Shown one piece after another: positions 33,744 to 44,761 of a DNA stretch of 64,000 nt. The notes beneath the pieces were generated by a model. It ran no database searches, was not told where the DNA came from, and saw nothing but the letters and a program-made list of their open reading frames with translations. Made by a program: the position numbers and the translations under genes. Each line of letters begins with the position of its first letter. Within the stretch, counting starts at the first letter, position 1. Source of the DNA: Panaeolus papilionaceus (lineage: Eukaryota > Basidiomycota > Agaricomycetes > Agaricales); assembly GCA_015501605.1 (NCBI GenBank), contig JADNRZ010000003.1, positions 868,001 to 932,000 of the forward strand, in the 5' to 3' direction.

Positions 33744-35410
33744 TGAGGTCCCACTCTATCTCAAACGCCTCACCAATCGTTCCACCCTTCGTGTGAGCAT
33801 GCTTGCAGACACCCACCCGCTTTGTTCTCTCATGAGCAAGCAGCATGCTGGCAAGGCGCACCCTCACCCTCGAGCCATCTTGAAGATGACTGGTGCCCAG
33901 AAGGCCAAAGTCTGGAGTGCAGTCATGGAGATCGACAAGAACCTCCTTCAGCTTGATGAACCAATGCAGGGATTCCCTCCAGAGGCTCGTCCAGGCTATC
34001 GCTTGCTTGATCGTTTTCACGATCGCATCATCACCAGGAGCACCATACCAGGCACGAGCGCCTAAACGTGCCACGACAAGTTGGACACCATCCTTGGCTG
34101 GGGAGATACCAGCCCTCACACTGTGTTAGCCATTGTGGACGCCTCTGTGCCTCCATCATGGCATCATCAGGCCACTGTTTCGGCGGTGTATTATCGCAAT
34201 GGGCGGGAGTTCCACAGCTCCAAGAATGTTGCAGGCAAGTCTCTGGCCCAGGATGTGGAGCTCTTTGCCATTTGGTGCGCTATTTCCTTCGCCTCACGCC
34301 AGGAAGGGTGCACACACATCGCAGTATTCACTGATAGCTTGGGCATGGCCATGCGATCTGTGGATCCATCTGTTGGTCCTGGTCAGGTGCATGCCCTGGC
34401 CAACTGTCGTTTGCTAGCTGAGTGGTTCTCCAGAAGCGAAGATCACTTGCTCACCTTTGTCCATGTGCTGTCGACAATTTGTTGGGCACCCCACTACAAA
34501 GCTCACTGCATGGCACGTCAGCTCACCATCTCTGTTGGTCGCAAAGTCAACACTACCCTCTCCTGGCTTCGTCGCAAGGCTGATGCTAGGTGCGAAGGGG
34601 CATGGACTCACCAGTTCATGGCTCCACAAGTGCGAGGGCATCACTTCTTGGTGCTCAAGTCCCTCAAGGACATCAAAATCACTCCAACTGCTGCAAAGTC
34701 TGGCCAATGGATCCCCCGAATTGACAAGTCCCCTACATTAACGGCTCGCGCTGTGCGTTGCATCACCAACCACGCTCCAATGGGCTCATATTATGTGCGC
34801 TTCAAACCTCTGGAACCCACAGCCTGCCCCTGCAGCTCACCACGCATGGACCAACTCCACATTCTTGCCTGTTGTCGCTTGTTCAAAGGCAAATCTGTTC
34901 CATCAACTCTTGTTGGGTTGGTGCGCTTCCTCAAGGATAACCCAGCTGCGTTCTCCTTCACCAAGCCTCACAATCGCGCTGGGTATGGCTGAGTGGATGG
35001 AGGGGGTTGGGTTATCATCCTTCAGCGCTTCCCAAGACCATGCTCCGGCATGTGCGCTAGTAAGTTGTTCTGGATGTAGATGTTTACTGTGATTCAACAC
35101 ATACGTCTTTGGCGGGCACCCTTCTCCCTTCAGTTTCTCTTACCACCATTCCTCTGCACTGCCACTTCGTGGCACTGCCCCTGTCCTGGATTTAGGCAAG
35201 CTATGCTTCATAACCATCACCCTTAGGTCCCCTTCTGAGCTTGGGGCAGCTCTTGAGCCCCCTTCATTTCTTGATATGATTGGAGTATTTAGTAGGAGTT
35301 GGTGTATATGTAGTTTATCTCATGTATATTAGCGATGATCACAACCGGACTGCTAACGAGCCCCGGTATATAAATTGTTGATTGTTTTTTTTTTTTAAAA
35401 AAAAAAAAAA
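33744..35410 (+). mobile_element. LINE copy D2b, 5'-truncated, with poly(A) tail
   Basis: It begins inside an ORF2 thumb-like region (VPLYLKRLTNRSTLR), runs through an RNase H (VDASV, DVELFAIWCA, VFTDSLGMAM) and a C-terminal Cys motif (CPCSSP…CCRLF), stops at 34990-34992, and ends after 400 bp of 3' UTR in an A-run at 35397-35410. A TAA at 34063-34065 interrupts the frame. Short direct repeats TCACTTTCC (33735-33743) and TCACCTTCC (35411-35419) flank it, as expected of target-primed insertion. Its sequence differs from D2a, so it belongs to another subfamily. Confidence 0.85.
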
Positions 35411-35982
35411 TCACCTTCCCAAGGTGTGAGCACGTGTATGTATTCTCGGACTGCATGCCTGCTATTAGGCTCGCAACTGATTGCACGGAGGATGGTGGTC
35501 AGGAACACAGCCTGGCCATCGTGCACGCTCTTGCCACTTGGCTGCCTGCGGCAGCCAATCAGCGCATACTTTTTGTACACGTCCCCTCCCAGCTTCGCTG
35601 GGGCCCACAGGGGACCGCTCATGAGATGGTCACATCTCTACCTGGTGTTCGTGTGGGGGCACACCCCCTCACAACACTAGATTGGCTCCGCGATTTCGCA
35701 GATCGCGAGGCACTTCAACTCTGGGAAGCAAAGTTCTTGGATCAATCTTACAGAGGCAGGCACTTCATGCCCCTCCATGACAAGCACGACCATCTTCTCA
35801 AGCCTACCACGAAGAAGGGTGGGTCTTGGTTATCTGTGTTCGAGGCCAGTCCCCCCGTCCTTGACCACATGCGCAGTTCGTTGTATTACAGCCATGCTCC
35901 CATCAGTGAATACTATCACTGTATGCAATTCAACCTCCCTGCACCTCGATGCGCCTGCGGGCATTTCGAGACACGCTCCCAC
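35411..35982 (+). pseudogene. Rest of the D2a RNase H domain
   Basis: The frame resumes directly after the D2b poly(A) tract with TFPRCEHVYVFSDCMPAIR, continuing the RNase H begun at 33479-33743. It continues to the C-terminal Cys motif CACGHFETRSH and is then cut by the TGATACGC start of the element C LTR at 35983. Joining 33743 to the second target repeat restores a continuous RNase H (a helical AELAAIRLTLCKA segment, then the Asp-bearing strand VYVFSD). Confidence 0.82.
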
Positions 35983-37304
35983 TGATACGCTGAAAACGCG
36001 TTCAGCCCTTGAAAACGACGTAAAACCATCATTCAGGGGATCTTGGAACGGCTACGGAGACCGCAGACAGTAGTCGAACGTCTTGGAGTCGTGTGTCAGG
36101 ACCTTAGAACTTATCAGGTCATGACTAGCACTTAAGTCGGACTTTCGTCGATAAACACCTCTTATATTAACGAGTCTACGAGGCATGCTATTACCCTGAG
36201 ACCCTCAAAAACCTATCTACGAGCTCCTACGTTGACACTCGACTTATACATCGCCACGGATAAAGCCTACGAAGGCATGTGATGCCATCAACGGGGATCA
36301 CCGTGGAACAAGACCTCTAAGAAGCTACGACCTTAAGCGCCGAAGAGCTCCGATCCTATCCTTGAGCCCGAAGGAGGTCTAGACCTCACAAGTCGGGACT
36401 ATCGGAGGACAAAGGAGACTTAGGAGAAGGAAACAACAAAGATGAGGGTTACGAATGCGATCGGACTTGGTCGAGGCCAGTCTGAGGGTACCAACAGATG
36501 TGGTGAAGCCGGACTAACCGGTGTAAAAGAGGTTCAACCCTCATAATATGGCATGTGATTCAACTCACCAAGCTTTTCTTAGTACTACTTAGTATGCCAG
36601 AGTGATCGACGGCTCTCCAAAGACACTCTTGGCTCTTTCTCTTAGTTTCTCTTATGTTTGTTTCGACTCTCTTAGCCAAACCCCTACTCTCGTATAAAAA
36701 GCCCTGTAAATCATAGAATAAAGAGTAAAAAATCTCCCCAAGACTTAGATAGCAATTGTGTGCGTCTAAGGGCCCAAAGAGTTGTTTCTCGCGTACTTTG
36801 AGTGCGACTAGTGTGTTGAATTTGATTGGTTTTTGTTGGATTTTGTGTGTTTGCAAGCTCGGTCATTGGATCATTGAGTGCATTTGCCTGACTAAGGCTC
36901 GATTGTTGGTTCTAAGGACATCTTCGGTCGTGGACTGTTGTGTCTCTTGTCAGAGTTAGTGGGAGACGTCGCCTTTGTACACCTGTTGGTTGTCTTAGGG
37001 TCATCTTTGCTATCTCTTTGGGTTATTTTATCTCGAGCCTAGACACTGGCATCATTCCTCGGTCGTCTACGACGCTTGGACTTGCTACCTCTAGTTTAAA
37101 AACACACTTAATTCGGCTGCTCCTTGTGAGGAACCAGACAACTTGTCACATTTCCCCCTCGAACACGCAGTACTGTCGTAGGATCAGACATCAACGGACA
37201 CCTTCGTAGCTCGTCACAAGACCTTAGACCTTCTATTGAGGTTGTTGGTTTGTTGTGTTGTTGTGTTGGTGTTGTATAGGTGTTTCCCCGCGCTCAGCAC
37301 ATCA
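35983..37304 (+). repeat. 5' LTR of element C
   Basis: A 1322-bp LTR starts TGATACGCTGAAAACG and ends CGCTCAGCACATCA. It contains TATAAAAA at 36693-36700 and AATAAAGAG shortly after (36717), a compact promoter and polyadenylation region. It is almost identical by eye to 49124-50442; most differences are C/T or G/A. Confidence 0.93.
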
Positions 37305-37306
37305 TC

Positions 37307-37324
37307 TGGAGCCCACCGCGAGGG
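37307..37324 (+). other. Putative tRNA primer binding site of element C
   Basis: TGGAGCCCACCGCGAGGG starts 2 nt after the 5' LTR. Its complement ends …GTGGGCTCCA, which has the CCA end and acceptor-stem look of a tRNA, perhaps tRNA-Lys (eukaryotic tRNA-Lys often ends in GGGC plus discriminator and CCA). The tRNA identity is inference. Confidence 0.5.
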
Positions 37325-37424
37325 GGTTATCAGTGACTGTTTTCTTGCTTAAAATACAAAAGCGTTCTAAGAAGCGAAGAGCTTAGCTTTTCTAATCTAC
37401 GATCATCTTAGTTGCTAGTAGGAA

Positions 37425-39496
37425 GTGGATTCTAGTGAAGGATATTCGTTTTCGCGTGCGTCTACCAACCGTGAAGCGAAGAAACCTAAAAGAGACAATA
37501 AAACTTCTTCATCTTCGAAACTGCCTGGATCTAAGTCCACCTCAGGACGAAAGACACAAGTAGCTCAAAGAGCAGGAACCCGGCCGTTGTTGGACAAAAC
37601 CGCTCTTCGAAAAGAATTGCGCAGACGGAAGACAGCCCCAGGTGCCTTTGCAGTCTCTGACGACGACGAAGAAGAAGTTAGCAGTCAATTAAGGGACTCT
37701 TCACCTTTATCCTCTCCTCCTGTAACACCACCCAGGCAGAAATCAGTTGCCCTTACCCCACCAGGTGCACCAGAAAAACAGAAAAGTCGCACATTCGATA
37801 TCCTATCAGAACGCGCACCTTCTATACAAACTCTACGAAATAAATTAAAAATGACCAATTCCGGTGGAAGCGGCGGTCCTGCAGGTCCTAACCAGGCCGG
37901 CGGAGTACCAAACCCTCCTGCGGAGAACTTAGACCCATTCGTCATCACAGAGAATGAGGCAGAGGAATTTCCTCACCCAAGCATGCCTGATTGGAACAAG
38001 AAACATCGGATGGAGTTCTCTCCCGAACGTCCTGAGACTCTTGTGAGCTATCTGAAGTTATTGGAGATGTCCTTTGTGAAAGCTGGTGTAACAAAGGACA
38101 GGACCAAGAAAGGATCAGTGGTGTTGTATCTTGGTGATCCGAAGACGGCCTCCGAATGGGAGTCGGTGCTGGAATATCGAGTAGGGACCTACGAAGAGTT
38201 TAAAAAGGCTCTCTTTGCTCTCTATCCTGAAGCAGAACGTCTTGCTAAAGGAAGTTACAGTGGGTATAAGGACATTGTGGCTCGAACACGCAATCTCCAG
38301 ATCCATGAGAGTGGTAGAGTTAGTCGATTTGCTCTGGAGGTTACCAAGGAAATCCAGAGATAAAGTGTAGCAATCTGAATAACGTCAATGTTATCACAGA
38401 CAGAGAAATTGTAACAGATATTTTGAGTTGTATGTCTCCGTCGTTCGCCGCGGTAGTAAAAACTCGAATGTCTTTGCAATATGCCACTGGCGGTGCAGGC
38501 AGTCAACCTTTGGCCGTCGCAGATGTGACTCCTTTAACCCACTGGGCAAGTTACTCTGATGTACTTAAGGTCATGCGATCTTTGACAAGGGAAAATGATA
38601 CCGAAGAAGCACCATCTAACCCTGTTTCAGCTACGGAGGCCATCGCCTCCAGTGTTCAAGCAGCTAGAAAGGCGTCTTCTACAGTGTTGTCAACTCCGAC
38701 TAAGGTGAAGCAAGAATATGAAGAACTTTCGCAGTTTAAAGCTAGCATTGAGTCTAAGCTGGATGACAAATTGGATAAAATTCAGGCTGTATTGCAAGAG
38801 CGGTTCGCTGAAGATGATAGGCGAGCTGCGAAGCAAGAGCAGGAAGTCCGAGGGCTTAAGACATCATTTGAAATTTTGACTCGCAACCCTACAATGAGAG
38901 CCGCCAGACCCTTTGCCAATAATTATGCATCTCAGGTGTCCGCCGGAGGAGCACCAGGGGGATCTTCGTGCTTTTATTGCAAGGAAGCGAATCATTTTAT
39001 CAGTGATTGTCCACATAAGCTAAGACATGTCCAAGAGCGAAGGATCTACATGAATGGCAACAATGTAGTGATTACAAAGACAGGGGTGCGAGTGCCTTCG
39101 ACCGTCTTAGACAGGTCTTCGATGAAGGATAGAGTTGAAAAAGAAACAACACAGGCTGTGAATATGCTCCAAGCTGGATATGATGAGGAGGCTGTCTATA
39201 ATGTCAACTATCAAGGACATGCCGACGAATATGTATCTAGGGCAGACTTCGATGCCTTCCAACAGGAAGTGAGTGGCACCTTGAACAACAAGTTTGACCA
39301 GTTGCTCCAAAGACTGGACAGACCAACAGTTCAAAGGGCTGTCCCACCACCACCACCACCTGCACCACAGGTTTCGACGGTGCAACCCATGACACACACC
39401 AGTATGGGGGATGTGTTCTTGGAAGCTGTGCTTAGTAGAATGAATATGGGAAACCAGCCTCAATCATCTACAACACAAAAAGGGGATTTTCAATGA
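37425..39496 (+). pseudogene. Gag of element C
   Basis: Two open frames make up gag. The first (37425-38363) starts at a GTG that may be a mutated ATG (then DSSEGYSFSR). It has a Lys/Ser-rich N-terminus and a capsid-like helical region (LVSYLKLLEMSF, YKDIVARTRNLQ). The second (38423-39496) has a coiled-coil-like Glu/Lys stretch and one CCHC knuckle (CFYCKEANHFISDC at about 38967-39008), then a polyproline run. They join through a frameshift near 38360. Gag forms the particle. As it stands the protein is interrupted. Confidence 0.82.
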
Positions 39497-41001
39497 TGAC
39501 AATGAGGGTACCTCAGGCTGCCATTGTCAGGGATAAACATGCAGAATCTGAACTGGAGGAATCTATGAAAGCCCCTGTTAAAATTTTAAAACCCAAAAAC
39601 AAGAAAGTGAGAATAGTTGAAGAGAGTGATAGTGAGGAAGAGGATGAACCAGTACCAAAGAAGCAGTTGGCCAAACCTAACAGTAAAGGAGAAAGACCTT
39701 ATGTGTCAGTACCTCCGAGGCAGACCAAACCTTTGGGACAGTTCCATCCTATCACTAAGAGTAATCCTACCCACCTTCGAAAACTCAGGATACGTCTAAG
39801 ACGTCGAAGAAGTAGAAGATGTGCCCTTAGTTGAACGAAAGATACCATCGTTTACGAAGAAGGCGCCTGTGGAAGAGGAAGAAGAGGTTGTAAGAAAGAT
39901 TTGTGAGGAGTTATGGCAGCAGAACGTACCAATGAATCTGAAAAAGCTTATAGCAGTATCAGATAAGGCTCGACGCTACTACCATGAAATGATGACGAAA
40001 CGAAGAGTTCCAAGGCAGAACCTAAGAGCAGCGCTTCTGGAGGAGGTTAAACTGCTAAAAACTATCAATATGATGGACCGGGGGATGCTCGAAGGACAGA
40101 TTTGATGGTGTCAGGAACTCGATGAAGAGGAAATGGATACTGTTGATCAGATGTTTCTTTCCGAGGAAGGACTACCTGAAACCGAGCTACAAGCTGTAGG
40201 TGATGAGGAAGGCCTAGTTGCAGGTGCCTATGTTTTACCAGACTTAGTGGCCCAGTATGCGATGGTCTTAGCTCCTGAGGAAGAAATGCTTACGGTTGTC
40301 GTAGGCGATGAGTCAAGAGATCTTAGAACAGTTTATCCAGATATCAACTCCGCAGGGGTTGAGGAAGCATTATTAGATGGGGGTTCACAGATTTGCTCTA
40401 TTGAGGAATCTGTCGCCCGAAGAGTTGGTTTATCATGGACTCCGCAGGTTCGAGTGAGGCTTCAATCGGCTAATAAGTCGGTGACGCAGACCTTAGGACT
40501 AGCACGGAATGTACCTTTCAAGTTTGGCAATATAATAGCTTACTTGCAACTTCATGTGATACCTGAAGCAGCGTATCAGGTGCTCTTAGGAAGACCATTC
40601 GAAGTTGTGACGGCTTTATCTAGCAAGAATGAAACCACAGGGGACCAGACGATTACATTGACTGATCCAAATACTGGGGAAAAGATTTCTATGCCAACCT
40701 ACGCAAGGAACAAACCACCTCCGCACATCCGCGAAAAACTTCGAAAGCAGGAAGAGTACCGTTTTCAGACATCGAGGAGTTGATCCCTAGTGATCAAGGA
40801 GATGTAGCCTTCGTCCTGGAATACAACCATCAGACAGGGAAAATGGAAGCGATTGAAACAATATACCCTAGAAACGAAGAATTTGGCGAAGAGGAGTTGA
40901 GGCAAGTGTACATGATGCATGCTGAAATGTCAAGAAAAGTCCTCCTAAGGAAAGAGAAGAAGCTCTTCGAAACCTTAAAGACTGGCAACGACAGAAAGTA
41001 G
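39493..41001 (+). pseudogene. Protease region of element C
   Basis: Three frames cover an acidic linker (39493-39834), a helical segment (39821-40105) and the aspartic protease (40133-40783). The protease has the active-site motif LLDGGSQICSI and the second-strand motif YQVLLGRPF. Breaks are a frameshift near 39800, TGA at 40103-40105 and a further frame change near 40780. A continuation in the third frame (40780-41001) is Glu/Lys-rich. The protease core itself is uninterrupted. Confidence 0.8.
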
Positions 41002-41039
41002 CAGGAAAACAAGTTGAAGAAGTAGAAATTTTCTGTCAA

Positions 41040-42149
41040 ATGATTGAAACTCCTCAGGAAAAACGAGAAGTGAATGCACAATTGACAGATGATATTAGGC
41101 CCACTCAGCCTAAGGCAAAAGTGAAGGGAGTTAGTACGAAGAAGAAATATAAGACGGTCGCAGAAAAGGTCAAACCAGTGCTGACGACGTCCCCAGAAGA
41201 GTTTCGAATCATTCGAGACATCAAAGGAGATCCTTTGGAAGGAATGCCAGAACTACCATTGCATCCTCCGAAACCTTCGTCAGGAGTACGGTTCACCAAC
41301 GATCGACGAAAGGCGTTCAGGGAGTTGCATGACACTGGTTTCTTAACTGAGGAAGAATTAGACCTGATGGAGTGGATGGTCAAGACCCAGGAACTGGCGT
41401 TTGCTTGGGAAGACGACGAAAGAGGAGACTTCAAGAAAGAATTCTTCCCCGACTTGCCAATAGCAACTGTACCTCATAAGCCTTGGGTCCTAAGAAATAG
41501 ACCAATACCTCCGCAGATCATGCCGATTGCTATCAAAGCAATGAAAGAATGTATTGCAAGTGGCAAGTGGGAACCTTCGAACTCGAGTTATTGTTCAAGG
41601 TGGTTCTTTGTGCTAAAGAAAGATGGAAAGAGCTTAAGGATTGTCCATAGCTTGGAACCTTTGAACGCAGTAACGATTGCTCACTCAGGGATTCCACCAG
41701 CAACAGAAGAACTAGCAGCTCAATTCTCTGGAAGAGCATGTGGAGGATGCTTGGACTTATATGTGGGGTATGATGCACGAAAAATCGACACTAGATATCG
41801 TGATCTAACCACATTCCAGACACCCTTCGGAGCCATGCGACTTACAATGTTACCCATGGGTTGGACTAATTCAGTACCAATCTTTCATGATGATGTTACA
41901 TATATACTCAGAGACGAAATACCAAAAGTCACTATGCCTTACATTGACAATGTGCCTGTCGGCAGACCTAAAACGCGCTACGAAGATGAGAATGGCAACT
42001 ATGAAGTTATGCCAGGAAACCCTAAGATTAGAAGATTTGTTTGGGAACACCTCCAGAACGTAAATCGTGTCATCCAGCGTATAAAATACGCAGGAGCCAC
42101 ATTCTCAGGAAAGAAATCGTACTATGCGCCGATGAATTCACTGTGGTAG
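41040..42149 (+). pseudogene. Reverse transcriptase of element C, active-site Asp lost
   Basis: RT motifs in order are SRWFFVLKKDGKSLRIVHSL, GGCLDLYVGYDARKI, TPFGAMRLTMLPMGWTNS and PYIDNVPVGRPKTRY. The last should be YIDDVPV in this mushroom gypsy lineage. The second Asp is Asn (AAT at 41949-41951), a change expected to abolish polymerisation. The frame ends at 42149 through a one-base loss, after which EFTVVGHVVSYEG continues in the next frame and meets a TGA before the RNase H/integrase ORF at 42194. Confidence 0.88.
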
Positions 42150-42193
42150 GACATGTAGTCTCCTACGAGGGATGAAAGCCAAACAAGGAAAGA

Positions 42194-44617
42194 ATGGCAG
42201 CAATTGACAGATGGGATGTTTGCAAGGATGTGAGCGACATTAGGCAATTCTTAGGACTTACTGGGACGTTGAGAGCGTTTGTAAAGGATTATGCTCATAA
42301 AGCAGAACCTTTGCAGAAACTAACTCGTTCTAAGGAGCCCTGGGAATGGACCGATGCTCAGAAGAAGGCAATGGAAACGCTTAAAAGCGATCTACATAAT
42401 GCCCCGATCCTAAGAAACATTGATTATGAAATTGATTCCATGGTTAAATTGAGTGTTGACACTTTGTATGTGGCCGTAGGCTACTACTTGTCAGTACAAA
42501 ATCGAGTTGATCCTTCGAAGTGGGACTACGTTCGCTTTGGATCCTCGAGGATGGAACTGCATGAGGCCAGATACTCTCAACCAAAGAGAGAACTGTACGG
42601 GCTCATGAGGGCGCTGGACGAGAATTGGTATTATATCTTCGGGTGTCGAAAGTTGATCGTAGAGACTGATGCAAAGTATATCAAAGGGATGCTCAATAAC
42701 CCAGGCTTCGGGCCAAATGCGACTATCAACCGCTGGGTTGAAAGAATCTTAATGTATCACTTTGAGTTACAACATGTGGCTGGCAAAACATTTGTTATGG
42801 CCGACGCATTGTCTCGACGACCTCCGCAGCCCAGGGACGACCCTAGGCCAGAGTTTGACTATGGAGATGACGAACCTCAGGGACTGGCTGGCTATGTCAA
42901 ACCCAACCCAGAGGACCCTGATCCGTTGGACTTTGAGGAGTTTAAGACGACCATCGATACTCGAGGAGGATATTTATTGGAAATAACTAAGCAGTTGAAC
43001 AACATTTGGGAAATCGAGGATGCGGAAGATTCTAAGGCAAGAAAAGAAATGGCACAATATGTGAATGTGGAGTTATTGCCCTCTCGGGAAAAACAAGACT
43101 CAAACAAAACAGATGAGCCTTACTCCGAAAACCATAGGAATCCGAAGGCTATCCTATATGATGAACAATTGCCTTTAATCAAGCAATGGTTAAAGAACCC
43201 CTTCCGAAGACCAGAGAATATGAACGACGCGGATTATCTTAGATTTGCTAGAACTTGCACGCATTTCTTTATGCGCAACGGAAAGCTATATCGACGAGGT
43301 TTAGAGGGCAAACACCCTCTAGTGGTAGAAAAAGAAGATCGAATGTGGGTAATGAAGTCTGCTCATGACGCCTTAGGGCATCGAGGAAGCTATGCCACTC
43401 AAGAGACGATTAAAAATCGGTTCTGGTGGCCTGACTTGGCAAAAGACATTCATTGGTATGTTAAAACCTGCCATGTATGCCAGAAAAGACAGAAGCTATT
43501 GGTTCAAATACCTCCTACGGTGACCCAAACACCAGCAGTATTCCAAGTTATCCACGCTGATGTCATCCATATGTCGCCGAAGAGCAACAGTTGTAGCTAT
43601 ATTGTGCATGGAAGATGTTCACTCACTCAGTGGGCAGAAGCCAGCGCACTTAAAAAGCAGAATGCCGGAACTATAGGACGATTCTTAATGGATATCATGA
43701 TGAGATGGGGATGTCTAGTGAAAATAATCACAGATAATGGAGGACCTTTTAAGAAAGCAGTGAAAGCAATCGAGGCAAAGTATGGTATCAGAGGAATCCA
43801 AATTTCAGGATATAACTCTCAAGCCAACGGAACCATCGAGAGGCCCCACTGGGATGTAGTTCAAAGCTTGTCGAAGGCTACTGCAGGAAATCTTAAACAG
43901 TGGTATTGGTACTTACCTTTCATACTGTGGGCAGATAGAATGACAGCCAGGAAGCGCTTTGGGTGTTCCCCTTTCTTTTTGTTAACTGGAGCGGAGCCGA
44001 CGTTGCCCTTTGATCTCGAAGAAGCAACTTGGTTGACCGAACATCCGTCAGGATTCATTTCCTTGGAAGAATTAGTTGGCCTTCGAGCTCGTGCTTTAGC
44101 AAGGCACCAAGACTTTGTACAGTCTGTGAGAGAAAGAGTTCATAAAGACAAGATAGAGAGAGTGAAGCAATTGGCAAAAGCCGATGTTAATAAAATTAAG
44201 GCTTTTAATTTTGTTCCCGGAGATCTGGTATTAATCAGAAATACGGCGGTCGAAGATAGCCTGGACAGAAAGATGAAAGACCGTTACTTAGGACCTATGG
44301 TCGTCATCGCTAGGAACAAAGGGGGATCCTATGTTATCGCTGAGATGGATGGAACCGTGCTCCAAGCCAAAGTGGCTGCCTTTAGGGTAGTACCATACTA
44401 TGCTAGGAGAAAAATCGAGTTACCAAAGGAAATCTACAAGGCGATTGATATTGGACCTGCGGCGTTGAAAGACATGACGGAGGCCGAAGACGGTGTTGAA
44501 GTAGCCGATGAATTCATTTTCAAAGGTATGCCAAAGTCTGGCTCTAAGGAAACTTATGAAAGCGAATGTGACTCAGATTCTGACTCTGACCAGGATTCCG
44601 AAGCCGAGGACAGCTAA
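42194..44617 (+). CDS. RNase H-integrase of element C
   Basis: This 807-residue ORF is the longest intact one in the element. RNase H motifs are a first Asp in LSVDTLYVAVGYY, Glu in RELYGLMRAL, Asp in VETDAKYIKGM, and ADALSRRPP. The integrase zinc region is HDALGHRGSYATQETI with CHVCQKRQK. Core residues are Asp in IHADVIH, Asp in IITDNGGPF and Glu in ANGTIERPHWD. A GPY/F-like module follows (GDLVLIRN, DRYLGPMVVIARN). It ends in an acidic Asp/Ser/Glu-rich tail, with no chromodomain. It was originally part of a longer Pol. Its ATG at 42194 is just the first Met after the break. Confidence 0.9.
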   Translation: MAAIDRWDVCKDVSDIRQFLGLTGTLRAFVKDYAHKAEPLQKLTRSKEPWEWTDAQKKAMETLKSDLHNAPILRNIDYEIDSMVKLSVDTLYVAVGYYLSVQNRVDPSKWDYVRFGSSRMELHEARYSQPKRELYGLMRALDENWYYIFGCRKLIVETDAKYIKGMLNNPGFGPNATINRWVERILMYHFELQHVAGKTFVMADALSRRPPQPRDDPRPEFDYGDDEPQGLAGYVKPNPEDPDPLDFEEFKTTIDTRGGYLLEITKQLNNIWEIEDAEDSKARKEMAQYVNVELLPSREKQDSNKTDEPYSENHRNPKAILYDEQLPLIKQWLKNPFRRPENMNDADYLRFARTCTHFFMRNGKLYRRGLEGKHPLVVEKEDRMWVMKSAHDALGHRGSYATQETIKNRFWWPDLAKDIHWYVKTCHVCQKRQKLLVQIPPTVTQTPAVFQVIHADVIHMSPKSNSCSYIVHGRCSLTQWAEASALKKQNAGTIGRFLMDIMMRWGCLVKIITDNGGPFKKAVKAIEAKYGIRGIQISGYNSQANGTIERPHWDVVQSLSKATAGNLKQWYWYLPFILWADRMTARKRFGCSPFFLLTGAEPTLPFDLEEATWLTEHPSGFISLEELVGLRARALARHQDFVQSVRERVHKDKIERVKQLAKADVNKIKAFNFVPGDLVLIRNTAVEDSLDRKMKDRYLGPMVVIARNKGGSYVIAEMDGTVLQAKVAAFRVVPYYARRKIELPKEIYKAIDIGPAALKDMTEAEDGVEVADEFIFKGMPKSGSKETYESECDSDSDSDQDSEAEDS

Positions 44618-44761
44618 GATTTTTTGGTTGAGGGGAGATAGAGGAGCATAGCGACATATCATATATATAATCCATAAGTAATTTCTAAAAGAAGACAAAT
44701 TTTCGGCAAGATATTTATGACTACAACGGTGACAATAGACAATCTACGAGAGACTTAGAAC

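Larger units (their letters stand above)
28379..35982 (+). mobile_element. LINE copy D2a (two-ORF, RNase H-bearing), interrupted by LINE D2b
   Basis: The order is a short 5' leader, ORF1 with three zinc knuckles (28484-30564), ORF2 with endonuclease, RT and the start of RNase H (30582-33743), then the inserted LINE D2b (33744-35410), then the rest of RNase H (35411-35982). The 3' end is cut by the LTR of element C at 35983. The layout fits Tad1/I-group LINEs with an APE endonuclease and RNase H. Several in-frame TGA codons and a mutated RT site show it is dead. Confidence 0.88.
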
